Origin: Manis javanica
Taxonomy: Eukaryota; Chordata; Mammalia; Pholidota; Manidae
Reading direction: 5' to 3'
DNA length: 64,000 nucleotides
NCBI RefSeq assembly: GCF_040802235.1
Contig: NC_133162.1
Span: 1,133,501-1,197,500 of the forward strand
A program made the translations under genes and the position numbers. Under the pieces are notes generated by a model that made no database searches, was not told the origin of the DNA, and saw nothing but the letters and a program-made list of their open reading frames with translations. Positions within the stretch are counted from its first letter, which is position 1; each line of letters begins with the position of its first letter. Below, piece after piece: positions 1-12,375 of this stretch.

Positions 1-3000
1 GAGGAGACCAAGCTGTGCCCGCACTGGCCTGTACCCAGGGATGGAGGCAATACCCCACAGGTGGCTCCATGGGGCCGTGGTGGCCCAGAGAGACAGCCTG
101 CCAGTACGAGGGTGAGGCCCAGGGCCACCACTGCTCCACTCCCTGCTGCGCTGAGGGTCTGCCGGGACTTGCTGGGCCACCTGGGCCGAGGGTGCGGGAG
201 GAGGATGCTGGGGATGGGATGACTCACAGGGGGGCCAGGGCCTGGCCCAGCCTCGACCTCGATAGAGTGCCAGGCCAGCCAACAGCTCCACACAGAAAAC
301 GGGGGGGCCCAGCAGCAAACCAGCATAGCGTCCTCGGGAGCTGGGGGAGCGGCGGGAGCCTCAGCTCCGAGGGAGGGCTGGGGAGACCAGGAGGCCCTAG
401 TGGGGGTCAGACCCAAAAGCAAAGAGTTTTGTCCCCAAAGGAAGAGGTGGCAGAATCCCCAGGGTCACCCCCCACTCTGCCTTGGGTGAGGCCCAGCCAC
501 CTGGCAGACACTTGGCCCAAAGAGAAGTGGCCTTTAGGCCTCAGTGAGGCAACAGTGGCCGAGCCCTGGCTGCCCGCATCCCTTGGGTCTCGCCCATTGA
601 CCGGCCTGCCCGCAGCCTTCCCGCCCTGCACGCTCAGGGTCCGGGAGGCTGTGGTGCGAGCTACGGCCTCTGACCCCAGCCAGGTCCACATCTGCCCTGC
701 ACCTCCCTTCTTCACATTTCCACGGGACAGGCCACCACGGTGTCTGGCAAAGAGGTGAGAAAATGTGGCTCCCAGAACAGAGATGTCCCAGGGGTCCAAA
801 GCCCAGGGCCAGGTGCCCCCAGAAGCCGTAGCCAGCACCTGTCGACAGAAGCCTGTGGCCGGGGACAGGCCTGAGTGCGGGCAGTGAGGCTTCCCTGCAG
901 CCAGGTGCTACGCCCTACGGTGGTTCAGAAAACACACAGCGGACCCCCTCTCTCACAGGCCTGCAGACAGATGGCCGCAGGGCTGCAGCCCGGAGGGAGG
1001 GGCCAGCGCAGGCTTGCTGGGCCTGCCGCAGCACAAAGGCCTCCAGGTCCATCTCTGCTCCGGGAGTCGGGGAAAACCGGTTGGCAGGGGAAATGGAGCC
1101 CGGAGTGGCCCTCGTGTAAGGTCACACATGGGAGCCTGCCTCTCTGGGCAGGGGTGTCCAAGGAGAGCTGCGGGGCCAGGCCACCACAGCTGGCCCCAGT
1201 GTCCTGAATTCAACGGTTTAATACTCATCAGTCAGAATCATCCCAACAACACTCAGCTGCCTGCGCCCTCGCTAAGCCCCCAAGGGCTCCTCAGCAGCAC
1301 AAGGCCAGGCCTCAGCCCGCGCCTCCTGGCTATGTCCTTGCAGAAGTTCCAGAGAGCAGGCATGCAGGCCAGGCCTCCCTGGGCAAGGTCTGCCCACTGG
1401 CTGCTGGTTGTGCAGCCCTGTGACAGATGGGCACCTTGCTCTCGGTCCCTCTAGCCCCCCAAGTGCAGGGAGGATGTGCCCAGTGAGGCCTGGGCCAGGT
1501 GTCCCCCTTGTCTGTGCAGTGAACCATCCCAGGACACCCCCCCGCCCCACAGAGGCCCATGCTCCGACCTGCCTGCAAGGGGCCCAGGAGTCTTGCATGG
1601 TAATGGCACTCTGGGTGACTCACAGTTGGGGAAGCTTGAGAAACGCCAGCTCAGAGGTCAAGGCCAGAGGTCCCGCTGGTCCTCACACCCACTGTCTCTT
1701 CATTGCTGTGAGCCTGTCCTGTCCTTGGGTCACCCCTCAGCAGGCACCACACCACTGAGGCCCTCAACCAGAGGTATAACCCTGCAGCACCCACAAAGCC
1801 ATGCCCATGCCAGCCTGTGCCCAGCCTGGAGAGCCAGAGCAGCTGGGGCAGGGCAGGCCTGGGCTGTCAGCGCCATTAGTGCATCAGAAGGAATTCCGGC
1901 TTATGGGGATGCTGGGAAGGCTGCTCCCAGCAGGGCACCTGGGGCTTAGCCCACTTGCTGGCACACAGTAAGCGCTCAATGAACATAGATGACTGCGTGA
2001 GCAGGCAGGCTGTCAGAGCAGCTGAGAAACTTGCTTCAGATCAACAGTAGGTTCCAGACTCAAGGGATGAGCCCAGCAGCTGGCCCGGCAGCTCCATGCC
2101 CCTGCTGAGACCTCATCCCGCCAAAGAGCCCCCTTCCCCTCTGCGGACCCCCCTCCAAGGAAGGGGCTGCCCCCTCCCAGTTTCCCAGCAGTGATGGATG
2201 CTGGTTACTGGGCCTGCTCCAGGAAAAACACGACCCGTGTGACCAGCGCTCCCTGTGCGTCTGCAGGCACTGCCCATCTGTCACTGTGCAGGGCTCCCAG
2301 GCCTGCAGGTCTGCATGTGGGCCTGGGAAGCTGCCGGCACACAACAGTTGTGGGCAATGCCCAGCTGCTGCCCTGAACAGACCCAGCACAACTCGGCTCC
2401 TCTGGGGCCCAAGGACCCACACCAGTCGGGGCCTCCACTGACTGGCCCTGAGGGCAGGCAGGCAGCAAGGAGAACCTGGCCCCTGGGCAGGCAGGTCAGT
2501 GCTGTGGACCCTGGGGCCTGAGGCCAGATCCCAGCTGCCCAAAGTACCCAGGACAAGTTGAAAGCTACCTCTGGAATCTGCCTGACAAGCAGGCTGTAAA
2601 CTCGGGCATCACAACACCGAACATTATGGGCAGAGAGCTGCAGTCAGGGGGAAACCTCGGTGACAAGCAAAGGTGGGGGTGGGGGTCAGCTTCAGGAGCA
2701 GGCCCTGGAGGGTGGAGGGCCTGGGGGAGGCCAGATTTTTATTTTCAGATTCTCCACAAGGGCAAGAGGCCAAGTCCAGCCAGACAGAGCTGCAGAGAGC
2801 TGAGCCTGCCGAGGCCCCGCTCCTGGCTCCGGGTGGCTCTGGTTACAGCAGAACGTGGCTACAGCAGGGCTGACACCCACCCACCCTGTGGCCGTCAGCT
2901 CCCATGCTGGGGACCCCAGCCTGCCTGCTTGCTTCCTTCCACTAGGGGTGAGGAAGGGGTTGCAGAAAGTGATCTCCAAACCAGATCAGCCAGAGGCCTG

Positions 3001-4352
3001 GGGGGAGGCAGAGAGGAAGGAGGGGCGGCTGAAGACGCTGTGGACACCCCCAGCCACAAGTCGGGGCCTGCAGCCTCCCTCGTCCTGAGTCAGGGGGCTT
3101 AGAAAACAGGGGGCCGGCCAGGGAACCTCTGCTGCCAGTGGCCCTCTCTGAGGAAGGAAGGAATGCCGCCCTGCACATACCGGGAGCAGGAACAGGCCCA
3201 GGCCGGCAGCCCTGCCTGGCGAGGAAGCCTGGGGAGGAAGCAGGGGCCATCGGTGGCAGGGGACCTCGGCCACCCCAGGACAGGCTTGGCAGCTCCCAGG
3301 TGACTGTGCTGCAGCCCCGAGGTGTCACCTGGCTCCACTGAGCACTCTGCAGTAGCCAGCTTGAGTGAGGCACCTCACCCGGGAGGCCATATGTTCAATC
3401 ACATGACTTGTGCTTAAATGGCTTCTGGCACATTTAATGACGAGATCATGCCAGCAGGGTAAATGCAAGGGTGATGGTCCACCTGCCACATGCTCACCAC
3501 CACAGCCCAGTCTGGGCTCCACAGAGGGGAAAAGTTGGGTCTCTGCAAGGGTAGCTGCTCACCGCTCCCAATTTCTAAATCAGGCCCAGCAGTAAGACAT
3601 TAGTGCCTGATTAATGCCTAATCACTTATCTGCGCACGGCTCACTACCATGTGACACTGTATCCAGGAGACCCTTCCCTGCTGCAGGAGTCCCTGCAGTG
3701 GCCAGGTGCATCGCAGGAGGCATCTGCCCCAGGCCCTGCCTGCGCGCCCCTCCAGCAGAGAAGCCAGTCGCCCGGCCCAGCTCCACAGCTTGGACCTTCT
3801 CACCCCTGCGCTCCCGGGGCCCCTGCACTTAAAACTGTTAAAATCCCCCCACCCCCTCCCGCCGGACACAACTGCTTGTCACCAGTTCCAACCTCAGCCC
3901 GAGTCGCTCCTGGGAGCCTGGGGGACCTGTGATACTAGACAGGGAGCCCCCCCTTTGTGAGTAACTGGCAGGCCAAATCTGGCGCGCCTCTGACCCCACG
4001 CTCCCCGCCGCCACCGGATGACAGTTCTGAAAACAGCCGAATTCAATAGTGCGTCTGAACAAAGAAAAGTGCATGAATTATGGCAGACGTGCGGAGTTCG
4101 GGGAGCCGGCGGCACGCGGCGCGGGAGTCGGGACCCGGGCTCCCACTTGGCGCCCCCCGCGGCCTCCCGCTCCGGAAAGTCTCCGCGACTTTTAGAGCCA
4201 CTCCGGCCCCCGAGCGGCGGCAGCGCTCGGGCGCCCCGAAACCCGGGCTCGGGGAAACCGAAAGCGGGCGCCCCCTCCCTGGGGCCGGTCCGGGCCGCGG
4301 GCCCGCGCGGGGGGCAGGGGGGGCCCCGGGCCGGCGCCCCCGCCCCGCTCAC
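1..4352 (-). other. PWWP2B: PWWP2B intron 1 (partial)
   Basis: This stretch lies 3' of the PWWP2B first coding exon on the minus strand, after its GTGAGC donor. In human PWWP2B the large second exon, which carries the PWWP domain, follows several kilobases later, and none of its sequence was seen here, so it should lie beyond the left edge. The DNA is GC-rich with many chance open frames. One of them, 247 codons at 15-758 on the plus strand, has no recognisable protein features. A MIR tail is the only repeat recognised. About 3375-3640 is less GC-rich, with TTAAT-type motifs. Confidence 0.75.
1940..1995 (+). repeat. MIR SINE 3' fragment
   Basis: The segment contains the MIR hallmark of a 'ctggcacacagtaagcgctc' run followed by 'aatgaa', close to the MIR 3' core. 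Only the tail is recognisable. It is an ancient tRNA-derived SINE of the mammalian genome and says nothing about lineage. Confidence 0.7.
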
Positions 4353-4477
4353 TTTTTCGTGCAGTCCAGCAGGATCCCGGCGAAGCTGCGCCCGCCGCAG
4401 CTCACGGTGACCAGCAGCGCGCCGTTGACGACCTGCTCCACCCGCGCGGGCAGCCGGCAGCCGGCCCGCGGCTCCAT
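4353..4477 (-). CDS. PWWP2B: PWWP2B exon 1: N-terminus of PWWP domain-containing protein 2B
   Basis: PWWP2B is a nuclear chromatin protein. Its family (PWWP2A and PWWP2B) binds nucleosomes through a C-terminal PWWP domain and associates with a NuRD-type deacetylase subcomplex. The exon encodes 41 codons plus two bases. It begins MEPRAGCRLP, continues with VEQVVNGAL and TVSCGG, and ends in ILLDCTK, almost residue for residue the remembered human N-terminus. It stops at AAAAA followed by GTGAGC, a good donor in phase 2, which matches the human lysine codon split at this point. The ATG was chosen by this homology and lies in a CpG island. The rest of the protein, including the PWWP domain, is outside the window to the left. 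Neighbouring LRRC27 and STK32C support the assignment by gene order. Nothing in the exon looks damaged. Confidence 0.94.
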
Positions 4478-4545
4478 GCTCCGCGCCCCGCGCCCCCGCC
4501 CGCCCCGCCCGCCGCCGGGTCAGCCCGCGCGTGACGCCGCCCGCC

Positions 4546-4553
4546 TGACGTCA
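4546..4553. promoter_or_regulatory. CRE palindrome in the PWWP2B promoter
   Basis: A perfect TGACGTCA palindrome lies about 70 bases upstream of the PWWP2B ATG within the CpG island. This is the full-site cAMP response element bound by CREB/ATF-family factors. A related half-like GTGACGCC stands about 16 bases nearer the gene. Functional use is inferred from position and sequence only. Confidence 0.7.
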
Positions 4554-5680
4554 CAAAGCTCCGCTCGGGGCGGCCGCCGGGGCGGGCCGGGGGCGCGCGG
4601 GAGGGGGCGCGGGGTTCCCCGCCGGCGCCGCTCCCCCGGGGCCGTCGCGCACGGACGCGGGCTGCAGCGGGGCCCGTCCGGGGCTGGGCGCGGAGGCGCA
4701 GTGCGGAGCCCACCGGGACCGGCGGGGAGGCGTCCACCTCCGGGCCTCGCGGATCGCAAGCGTCCGCGGAAAGGCCCCGAGGGCGGGAGCGCAGGGCGGC
4801 GGGGACGCTGCCCTGGCCGCTGCTTGGGGCCCCTCCCCCCCGCCCGGGGCCGGCCTCGCCCCCCGCTCCCCGCACCGTGAGACCCCAGCCTCGGAGTCTG
4901 GCGCCCAGTGGCCGCCTGGGCACTGCGCGAAGTCCCGGCGGCGCGAGCAGGGGTCGGGGCGGGCCGAGGGGACGGGGGGAGCAGGGGAGGTAGCGGCTGG
5001 TGCGCCGCAGCGGCCCAGTTTCACTTGGCGACACCATATGCCCGGCGCCTACCTGGGCGTCATGAGGGCGCGCGCCTGGCTCAGGGCTGTCCTGTGTGCC
5101 CGGGGGTGACCCGCACCAGGATTGGGGAGGATGCCCCTAGGTCGCCAGGGAGACCGCGGGTACTATACGACCCCGCCGGCGGGACGGGCTGGGGCGCCAC
5201 GCGGCCGCCTTACGAGGGAAAGGACCGCCTTCCCCGAGCGACAGCGGGGCTCTCCGGCGCGCGCAGCCAGCCCGCTGGGGGCAGTGGGAGGTGGAGACGC
5301 CCAGCAGTCCTGGGACCCCCACCCGGACCCTGCCCCGTGCGCCTCCAGCCCGGGAAAAATTGCGCCTCCTGCACCCGCCAGGGACCCCGTAGCCAGTTGC
5401 AGTGACCTTGCCCGGAGCGCGGCGCAGGCGGCTCCTTAAGCCAGGCCAGCCTGGCTCGGCAGCGAAGGCTGGCCTGCAGCACGGTTGTCCTGACAACCGG
5501 ACGCCGCCGCCGGCCCGCCCCTCGCTCGCAGGGCTTGGACCTGCGCCGCGGCCGACGCCCCTGGCGCCGCGGGGACAGTCCTGGCGGCCACGGCGCAGCG
5601 CGTCCTCGCCCTCCCGCGGCCGCGCGGGCGGCGAGCCGGCCAAGAGGAGCCAGGGCGGAGCTGGGGGCCCGCGGGGGCCT

Positions 5681-8600
5681 CGCACTGCCCTATCACCCCA
5701 ATTTCAATTTTACAGAGCTGGGGAGTGAGGCCTGCCGGCTGAGAGAGTGCCTGTGCTCTAGAGGGCTGGGGACCCCCGCGGAGTGAGGGACCCCCACCAA
5801 GAGGCTTCAGGCACTTCAGTGGCCACCCCTCCAGGATCAGCTGCCCCTCCCCGTGACCGCTTGGCCCTGGGACCTGCCTGTCTGCACCCACAGGCCTTTG
5901 CAGCCTCCCCCTCCAGAGCTGGGTGGGGCTGATTTGGAGCAGGGACACAGGCAACAGGGACCCCTGCTGGCACTGGGCGAGGAGGGCTGGCCGGGGCTAA
6001 CCCGGGCTCAGCAGGGGAGCCAGGGCACCCCAATGCCTGCTGGGCACTGTCCTTCCTTGGCATTGGGGACATCGTGTGGACCAGCTTGTGGGGGTGTCAG
6101 CTCCCAGGCTGGTGGGGACGTTACCGGTGGGGATGTGTCAGTGTGCGCGCAGGGTCTGTATGGATGGGGTATCTAGAAAAAACGCCCTGGAGGGTGATGC
6201 TTGAGTGACGCAGGGAGGAGGGGCCTGCAGGGGAAACCTGGGCAATGCGGGGTTCAGGGCTGAGGTGCTGGTGCTCGGGGCACGGGGGTGGGGGTGCAGA
6301 GAGGCACCAGGTTGTGGTGAGGAAGGCAGGCTTCTGGGTAATTCCCAGATGTCAGTCGGCTGTGGGAAGACAGCGGTACCTGAGGATGCCGGGCTGTGGG
6401 AGGGGCCGGGCTGAGGGGAGGTGGAGCCTGCTGGGACTGTGTGTGCGGGGCGCCCCCAGAGGGACCTGAGGGCCGCAGACCCACCTGTAGCTCCCTAGTC
6501 CCAGGCAGGGGTCTCAGAGGGGAGAGGGGTGGGAAGGAGTGAGAAGGGGCACCCTGCCCCATCCTCTGGCCTCTGCCCCAGCCCACTGTGTGCTGTGCTT
6601 TCTAAGTGAGCTTGGAAACTGTAAAAACCTGTTCTCTAGTGTGCTCTAGGGTTTTAGAAGGGGGTCCAGCAGATTGACAGGTGGCTGTCCAGGGCCTCCC
6701 CGGCAGGTGCATCACCCCAGCCCACTCACCTGCTCCCGCTCCCCAGTGGCTTCCTCACCACCATTCCTGTTTCCAGAGCTGCTGATTAGAATGTAGATGT
6801 CCTTCAGAGGGGTCTTGGGTGCTGACCCCCCATTGCTGCTGCCTCCTGACCCAGTGTTCCCTGAGTGTCCCCGTCAAGGGCCAACCTTGCCCCATCAGCC
6901 AGGCCCAGCAGGTCCTGGGCAGTCAGGGCTGAGGGTGGCTGCCTGGGGAGGCCCTATGGGGGACCCTGCTGAGGGAGGCCTAGGCCAGGAGTCTTCTCTC
7001 TAGGTCTCTGGACTTTGCCCCTAAAGCCTTTGCTCCTTGCCACAGGTCCCACAGCCACTATCAGGCCTACCAGCACTCAGCCTTGGCCTGGCGTGCCCTA
7101 TAAGGGTTTATAAGGTTGATGCCACCAGTCACCACCACCACCATTAGCATGCCCCCCACACACACTGTTATCCCCAACAGGGGCAGTAGTGGCACCCTCA
7201 AGCCCCATGCCACATCCCTGTGCAGCACCCACACCTTGGCTAGTGTTGGTGCCGAAGGGCCTCACAGAGGCTGGGGCTTGCAGAGAGCTGTGCCCACCCG
7301 TGTCCTTGGCAGAGAAGCTGGGGCAGCCTCTGTGAGCAGGGTGGCTTTCAGCAGTGGCCCGGATCCCCATCAGGCCTGGATCCAAGACGCCCCGCAGTGG
7401 CAGGCATCTGAGCAGTAACATTTTCAGGGTGAGGAATCTCTTCCCCAAATAAGTGCTTTAGTTTCAAAACAGTCGATCTGTGGCGTTTTCTGTTTTTTGC
7501 TCAAAATAAGCCTGTTCTCTTGACAAGGAGAACAATGCAGAGCTTTCCGGGGTGGCGTGGGTCGCAGCGAGCATCTCAGCTTCTTCCTGCACACGGCAAC
7601 CCTGCACCCAAGGCTCAGGGTGCGTCCGGTGCTCCGGTTACTTGGTGTGCGGCAGGCCCTCCGTGTCCCAGTGTCGGGGGGAGGTGTCGATCCGAACTAC
7701 TTGAGCTCTCCTTAGACTCCAAGGTTGGCAATGTTCCTCGTGAATCTCTGCATGAGGAGGCACGGCGTGAAATGGCCTGACGCAGAGTCACAGTCCTAAG
7801 GCCTGCCTGCCTCACAGAAATGAAGTCGTGCGCATGGAAGCGCAGAAAAGTATGCGTGTCTCCCCAAAGGGCAGCTCTGAGGGGCCACAGCGGGGCCGGC
7901 CGAGGTGGGGGTGGACACGGCTGGAGTGGGTCTTCGAGGAGGCACCCTCCAGACTCGCAGAGCTGAGGGAAGGGTCTTTCAACTCGCCTCCAGCAAGTAG
8001 ACTGATAGGCGGGGCAGCCACACTGAGATGCAGACCGGGAGCGCGGGAGGCGGTCAGGAAACACACCTCAACTCTGAGCAAAAGAGGGAAACGGCAAGTG
8101 ACAGACAGCGTGGGAAGGGCCGGGGGCTGCCCTGAGGACCGAAAGGCTCCGGAGGGCCGGGGGCAGGGGGGGCGACCATCCAGAGAAGCCGAACCAGCTC
8201 CCTCCGGGTCTGGGAAGACCCGGGCCCACAGCCAGGAGGGAGGCGGGGCTGCCCTGGGCACGAGGCGCAGAGCCCCATGCACGCCAGCCTCCACCCAGGG
8301 GACACCCGCCGACACGGGGCGTGCTCCCTGCCTCCCCTGCTGGTGGGCTGAGGAAGGACACCATCGAAACCGGAGCAGAAACCTTGGGGTGAAGCAGAGC
8401 CCCTTGGCATGTCTGTGTCCGCATGGCCGTCAGGCCAGCTGGGAATGTGGAATCAGTGTGCCGTGCACACTCCTGCACTCCCTCCTCCAGGGAGGGGCAC
8501 TCCTAAGGGGAGTGAGTGGGAAGCACCACCGGACCTCAGTGGAACAGGGCGGCCAGGATGGGTGCATCTCCATGGCAGTCTGGGTGCGACGCAGTTACTG

Positions 8601-9430
8601 AGAGGACGCGGAGGCAGAGGCGCTGTGCTGGCTCTGGCCTAGGCCTCAGGAAGGTCTCGGAGCGCCCACCCTGCACCCCAGAGCCCTGCCCTGCTGTGGA
8701 AGAGGGCGAGATGCGCCCCTGCGAGAGCACACCGGGACATGTGCAGAGGGCAGGGGCACCTTCCAGGAGACCTTGAAAGGCATGGGTGTGGGGGGGAGCC
8801 GTCCAGGACCGTTCTGTCCAAGGTCACAGCATAAGGGGGACCAGCCTGTCAGCCCACGCAGCATAAGGGATCACAAAACAGGTGCTGTGTGGGCCACTAT
8901 GCGGTTTGTCACCCAGCTCTAGGCGGCGGGGGTGGCGTTCAGGCAGAAGCACCTGGTGGCCTCATCTGTCATCTCGGAGGGGAGGCACGGGCCTTGGGGT
9001 AGCGAGGAGGAAAACTGACATTTACTTTCAAGATTAAGAGAGAAATACCTGTATGAATAAGAGATGGTAAAGGGAATGTAGTCCTACGAGAATGGAGAGG
9101 GCATGGCGATTCAGGTGACACAGAGAAGGTGGAGTGGACAGCAGCCTGAACAAGCTGGGAACACAGGCACGAGAACATAAGCATGGAGGGAATTAGATCA
9201 AGTGTGTCAGCTCCGGGGGGCCCCCCAGGTGCTGAGTGCTAAGCCAGGAGGGAGGCCAGCTGCTGTCCTGGGGCAACAGTGAGCTCCTTCACCATCTCAC
9301 AAGGTGGAGGGAGCAGTATCCCCCGGAGGGCAGGGCCTGCAGCAAACCGCTGACAGCTGTCAACCTCCAGACATTTGGAGGCAGAGGTAAACTGAGTCCA
9401 GCTCAAGTGCTACACAGGCTCAACCCAGCT
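5681..9430. other. Intergenic, GC-rich, between PWWP2B and LRRC27
   Basis: This is upstream of PWWP2B and downstream of LRRC27. No exon with recognisable similarity, no RNA gene and no clear repeat was found. Open frames up to 257 codons (7828-8601 plus) have low-complexity compositions rich in G, R, P and S and overlap equally long frames on the other strand, as expected by chance at this base composition. Confidence 0.6.
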
Positions 9431-9439
9431 CAAGCCCTG

Positions 9440-12375
9440 AGTGGATCAAGGTGATAAAGTACATCCCTATTTATATGCCTAACCGAGGAGAAGGCCAACC
9501 AGTCCTCTTAAAGGAAAATAACATTGTTTTCAGTCTCCATGGGTTAAAAAAATGTTTTTATAGCAATGTTTGGCACACAACAAAAGTTATGAGACAAATG
9601 TAGTATGTGCTAGCAAATGAGAAGAGGTGAAATGGATGATATAGGGAATTTCAACATGGAACTGGCATCCATATAAAAATACCAAACAGACATTCTAGAA
9701 CTGAATACTCTCTGCAATTAAAAACTGATTGAACATAAAAACGTTATTTTAAAAAATCATGATTACTACGTTAAAGGACCTAATGGAAAAGGTGGACAGC
9801 ATACATAAACGATATGGAATTTCAGCTGAAAGATGCATGGTAACTATAAAGAGACACATGGAGCTGCGAGCAATAAAACACCCCAGGCAGAGGTCCCGGG
9901 TGGTGCAGCAGCAGGGCCGTGCGGCTGAGGGGAGGGAGGTGTGCGTGGTGCCCAGCACGCTGCTTCTAAGCTTTAAGTACCATTATCTAAGCCCCCATAT
10001 TTATTTTTTCTCATATAATATAGTTTGATTTTTTTTAATCTTAAAAAGACCTCACTGATCTTTCTGATGAACGCATCAGAAGACAGGATCAGCGAGTACA
10101 AAACCACAGAAGGAATAAAGAGTGGAAAACAAGAGAGATGAGGCATGTGGGACATAGTCAAGTGGCTCAAGATGCATAAGCCAGAGTCCCAGAAGGGAGA
10201 AGATAGAGAATAGGGGGAAAAAATACCCAAAAAGTAATGGCTTAGAATTTTCTAAAACTGATGAAAGATACTAATTCACAGATTTGAGGAGTTCTGTATA
10301 CTGCAGAGGGATAAGTCAGACCACATCTAGGCACAAACTGCTGAAACTCAAAGACAGAGAGGGGTCTTTAAGGGGGCCAGAGAAACTTCAAACGGTGCAA
10401 CAGTAAGGATGAAAGTTGAATTTTACCCACATAAAAATATATGGAAGTGGACCAGTCAGAAGTGGACCAGCATCTTTAATGTGTCATGGTGATAAACACT
10501 GCCAATCTATAATTTGCCCAAGCAGAAATTAGGCAAACTGAATTTATTTTCTGACAAACAAAAGTTAAGTGAATTTATTGCCTGCTGAGCCATAACCATA
10601 GCACAAAGAAATACTAGAAAGTTCTTCTACTCTAGATGGAGGGAAATCACCTCTGACATGCATGAAACCGTGGCAGGGAAGGCGAGCCCAGCAGGGATGT
10701 AAAGAGCATACAAACAGCACCAGCACCGGCCTCGCGGGTTCACCAGGGTGCGGAAGGAAGCCACAGCCCGCAGCAGCACAGGGGCAGGAGTGGGGCAGGC
10801 GGCACTGCCCACGGGGAGGTGCCTGGATGTCTGGCAGGCAAAGGCATCCAACCAAGTGGGTGTATTACAACCTCTGGGGTGGCACCCGAGAGAGCGGTAC
10901 AGGAAGCTACCACTCTAAAGGGAGGGAGAAAAAAAGAATAATAAAAAAACCATTTGATTAATTTATCAGAAAAGAAAGGGACAAAAACGTATGAGACACA
11001 TAAAATTAGTAGCAAGATAGCAGATGTAAAATCACCCGTATGCACGATTACCTTAAATGTCAGTGGGCAACACACGCTAATTAAAAGACAAAGATTGGCA
11101 GGCTGTATGAAGAAAACAAGACCCAACTATATGCTGTTCACATACAATGTACTTTAAATAAAAAGTAAAAAGTAAAAAAGATGCACTTTAAATTTAAAAA
11201 AGTAAAAATAAAAAAGACAGTAAAGCATGGAAGATGTATCTTCTAAATACTAACCAAAACTCGTGGAATGCCTGTATTAGTATCAGAAAAAGTAGACTGT
11301 AAGGCAAGAAGTATAAAATGAGAAATATTTCATAAGGATAAAAAGGTTAATTCGACAGGAAGACCGTCTTTAATGTGTGGGCATCTAATAACATGGTTCC
11401 AGAACATCTACACGAAAACTGACACAGCTAAAAGGAGGAATACACAAGTCCACAACCACAGCTACGGATGCTAACCCGCCTCTCCCAACAGCTGACAGAC
11501 AAGATAAACACATTAGAAAGGACACAGGACATTTGAGCAACGTGATTAATCAACTTGACTCAACATGCAGAAAACACTATATCCACCACCTACGAAATAA
11601 ATATTTAAATATTCTTCTCGAGTGCATGTGGAATACTTACGAGCCTTCAGTTGTGTGGTAGGCCATAAAGCGAGTCTTCACAGATTTCAAAGGACTGGAC
11701 TGAAGAGAATTCGTTCCGACCCGGAAGCAGGCCCCCCAGCCCAGTTGAGCCCTAGGAGTGTGCAGCCCCAACTGAGGGAACCAGAAACCCCAGCTGAGCC
11801 ACCCCCAATTCTTGACTCTCAGAAACTGTAAGAGATGACAAGTGTTTACTCCCCCAGCTGCTGTGTTTTGGGGAATCTGTTTTGCAGCAGTAACTAATAT
11901 ATTTTCTAGCCTCTTCAGTTGGAAACTTACTGATTTTACACATTTCTCCTCTAACACATGCATTTAAAAGTGATAGATTTACCTCGAAGCACCCGTCAAA
12001 CCCCAAGAAAGCAGAAGGCAGTGAGTGTGAAGAGCAGAAACCAGCGGCGGAGGAAACATACACACAGTGGAGAAACTTACAAAGAGAAAAACTAGGTTTT
12101 GAAAATACTAACAAAACTGATAAATTCCTAGTGAAGGCTGGTTACGGAAAACACCAATATCAATAATGAAAAAGGAGACATTATCATAGCCTCTAAATAA
12201 CTGAAAAAAATAAGAGGAATTATAAGAAACTATATGCTTATCAATTTGACAATTTGTAGGAAAGTTCACTGAAAAACATATGTACCAAGGTTGACACAAA
12301 AGGAAATAGAAAATCTGAATAATCCTACATTTACTAAAGAAATCAAATTGAAGATGTTTTTGAGATTAAGCCCTT
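9440..12375 (+). mobile_element. Old, fragmented L1 (ORF1 and first half of ORF2), sense
   Basis: This A-rich stretch contrasts with its GC-rich surroundings. From about 10060 to 10650 it carries the degraded 3' part of L1 ORF1 (an 'agtcccagaagg' motif, then a 'cacatctaggcacaaactgctgaaa' type stretch). From about 11030 to 11690 it carries the endonuclease part of ORF2 ('aaatgtcagtggg', 'caagacccaactatatgctg', 'caacttgac', 'aggccataaagcgagtct'). From about 11965 to 12375 it continues towards the reverse-transcriptase part. All frames are broken by stops and indels. It lies just downstream of the LRRC27 stop codon, in the opposite orientation to that gene. Confidence 0.8.
11700..11962 (+). repeat. 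GC-rich insert in the L1, LTR-like tail
   Basis: A segment with different composition interrupts the L1 ORF2 remains. Its 3' end ('cagaaactgtaagagatgac' ... 'tgctgtgttttggggaat' ... 'gcagcagtaactaata') resembles the end shared by several MaLR/ERV-L class LTRs and related repeats. The family was not assigned with certainty, and the left border is vague. Confidence 0.35.

Larger units (their letters stand above)
4080..5680. promoter_or_regulatory. PWWP2B: CpG island and promoter of PWWP2B
   Basis: A sharp rise in G+C and undepleted CpG (runs such as gcggcggcgc, cgcgcggg and repeated ccgccc boxes) covers the first PWWP2B exon and about 1.2 kb upstream of it on the minus strand. This is the usual form of a broadly expressed mammalian promoter. 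There is no clear TATA box next to the ATG, so several start sites are likely. Long open frames on both strands here (for example 266 codons at 4080-4880 plus and 211 codons at 4402-5037 minus) come from the scarcity of stop codons in CpG-rich DNA. The island edges are estimated by eye. Confidence 0.85.

Noticed and set aside
15-758. Open frame of 247 codons at the left edge
   Set aside because: It lies in PWWP2B intron 1, has no motif, and is of a length expected by chance at this G+C.
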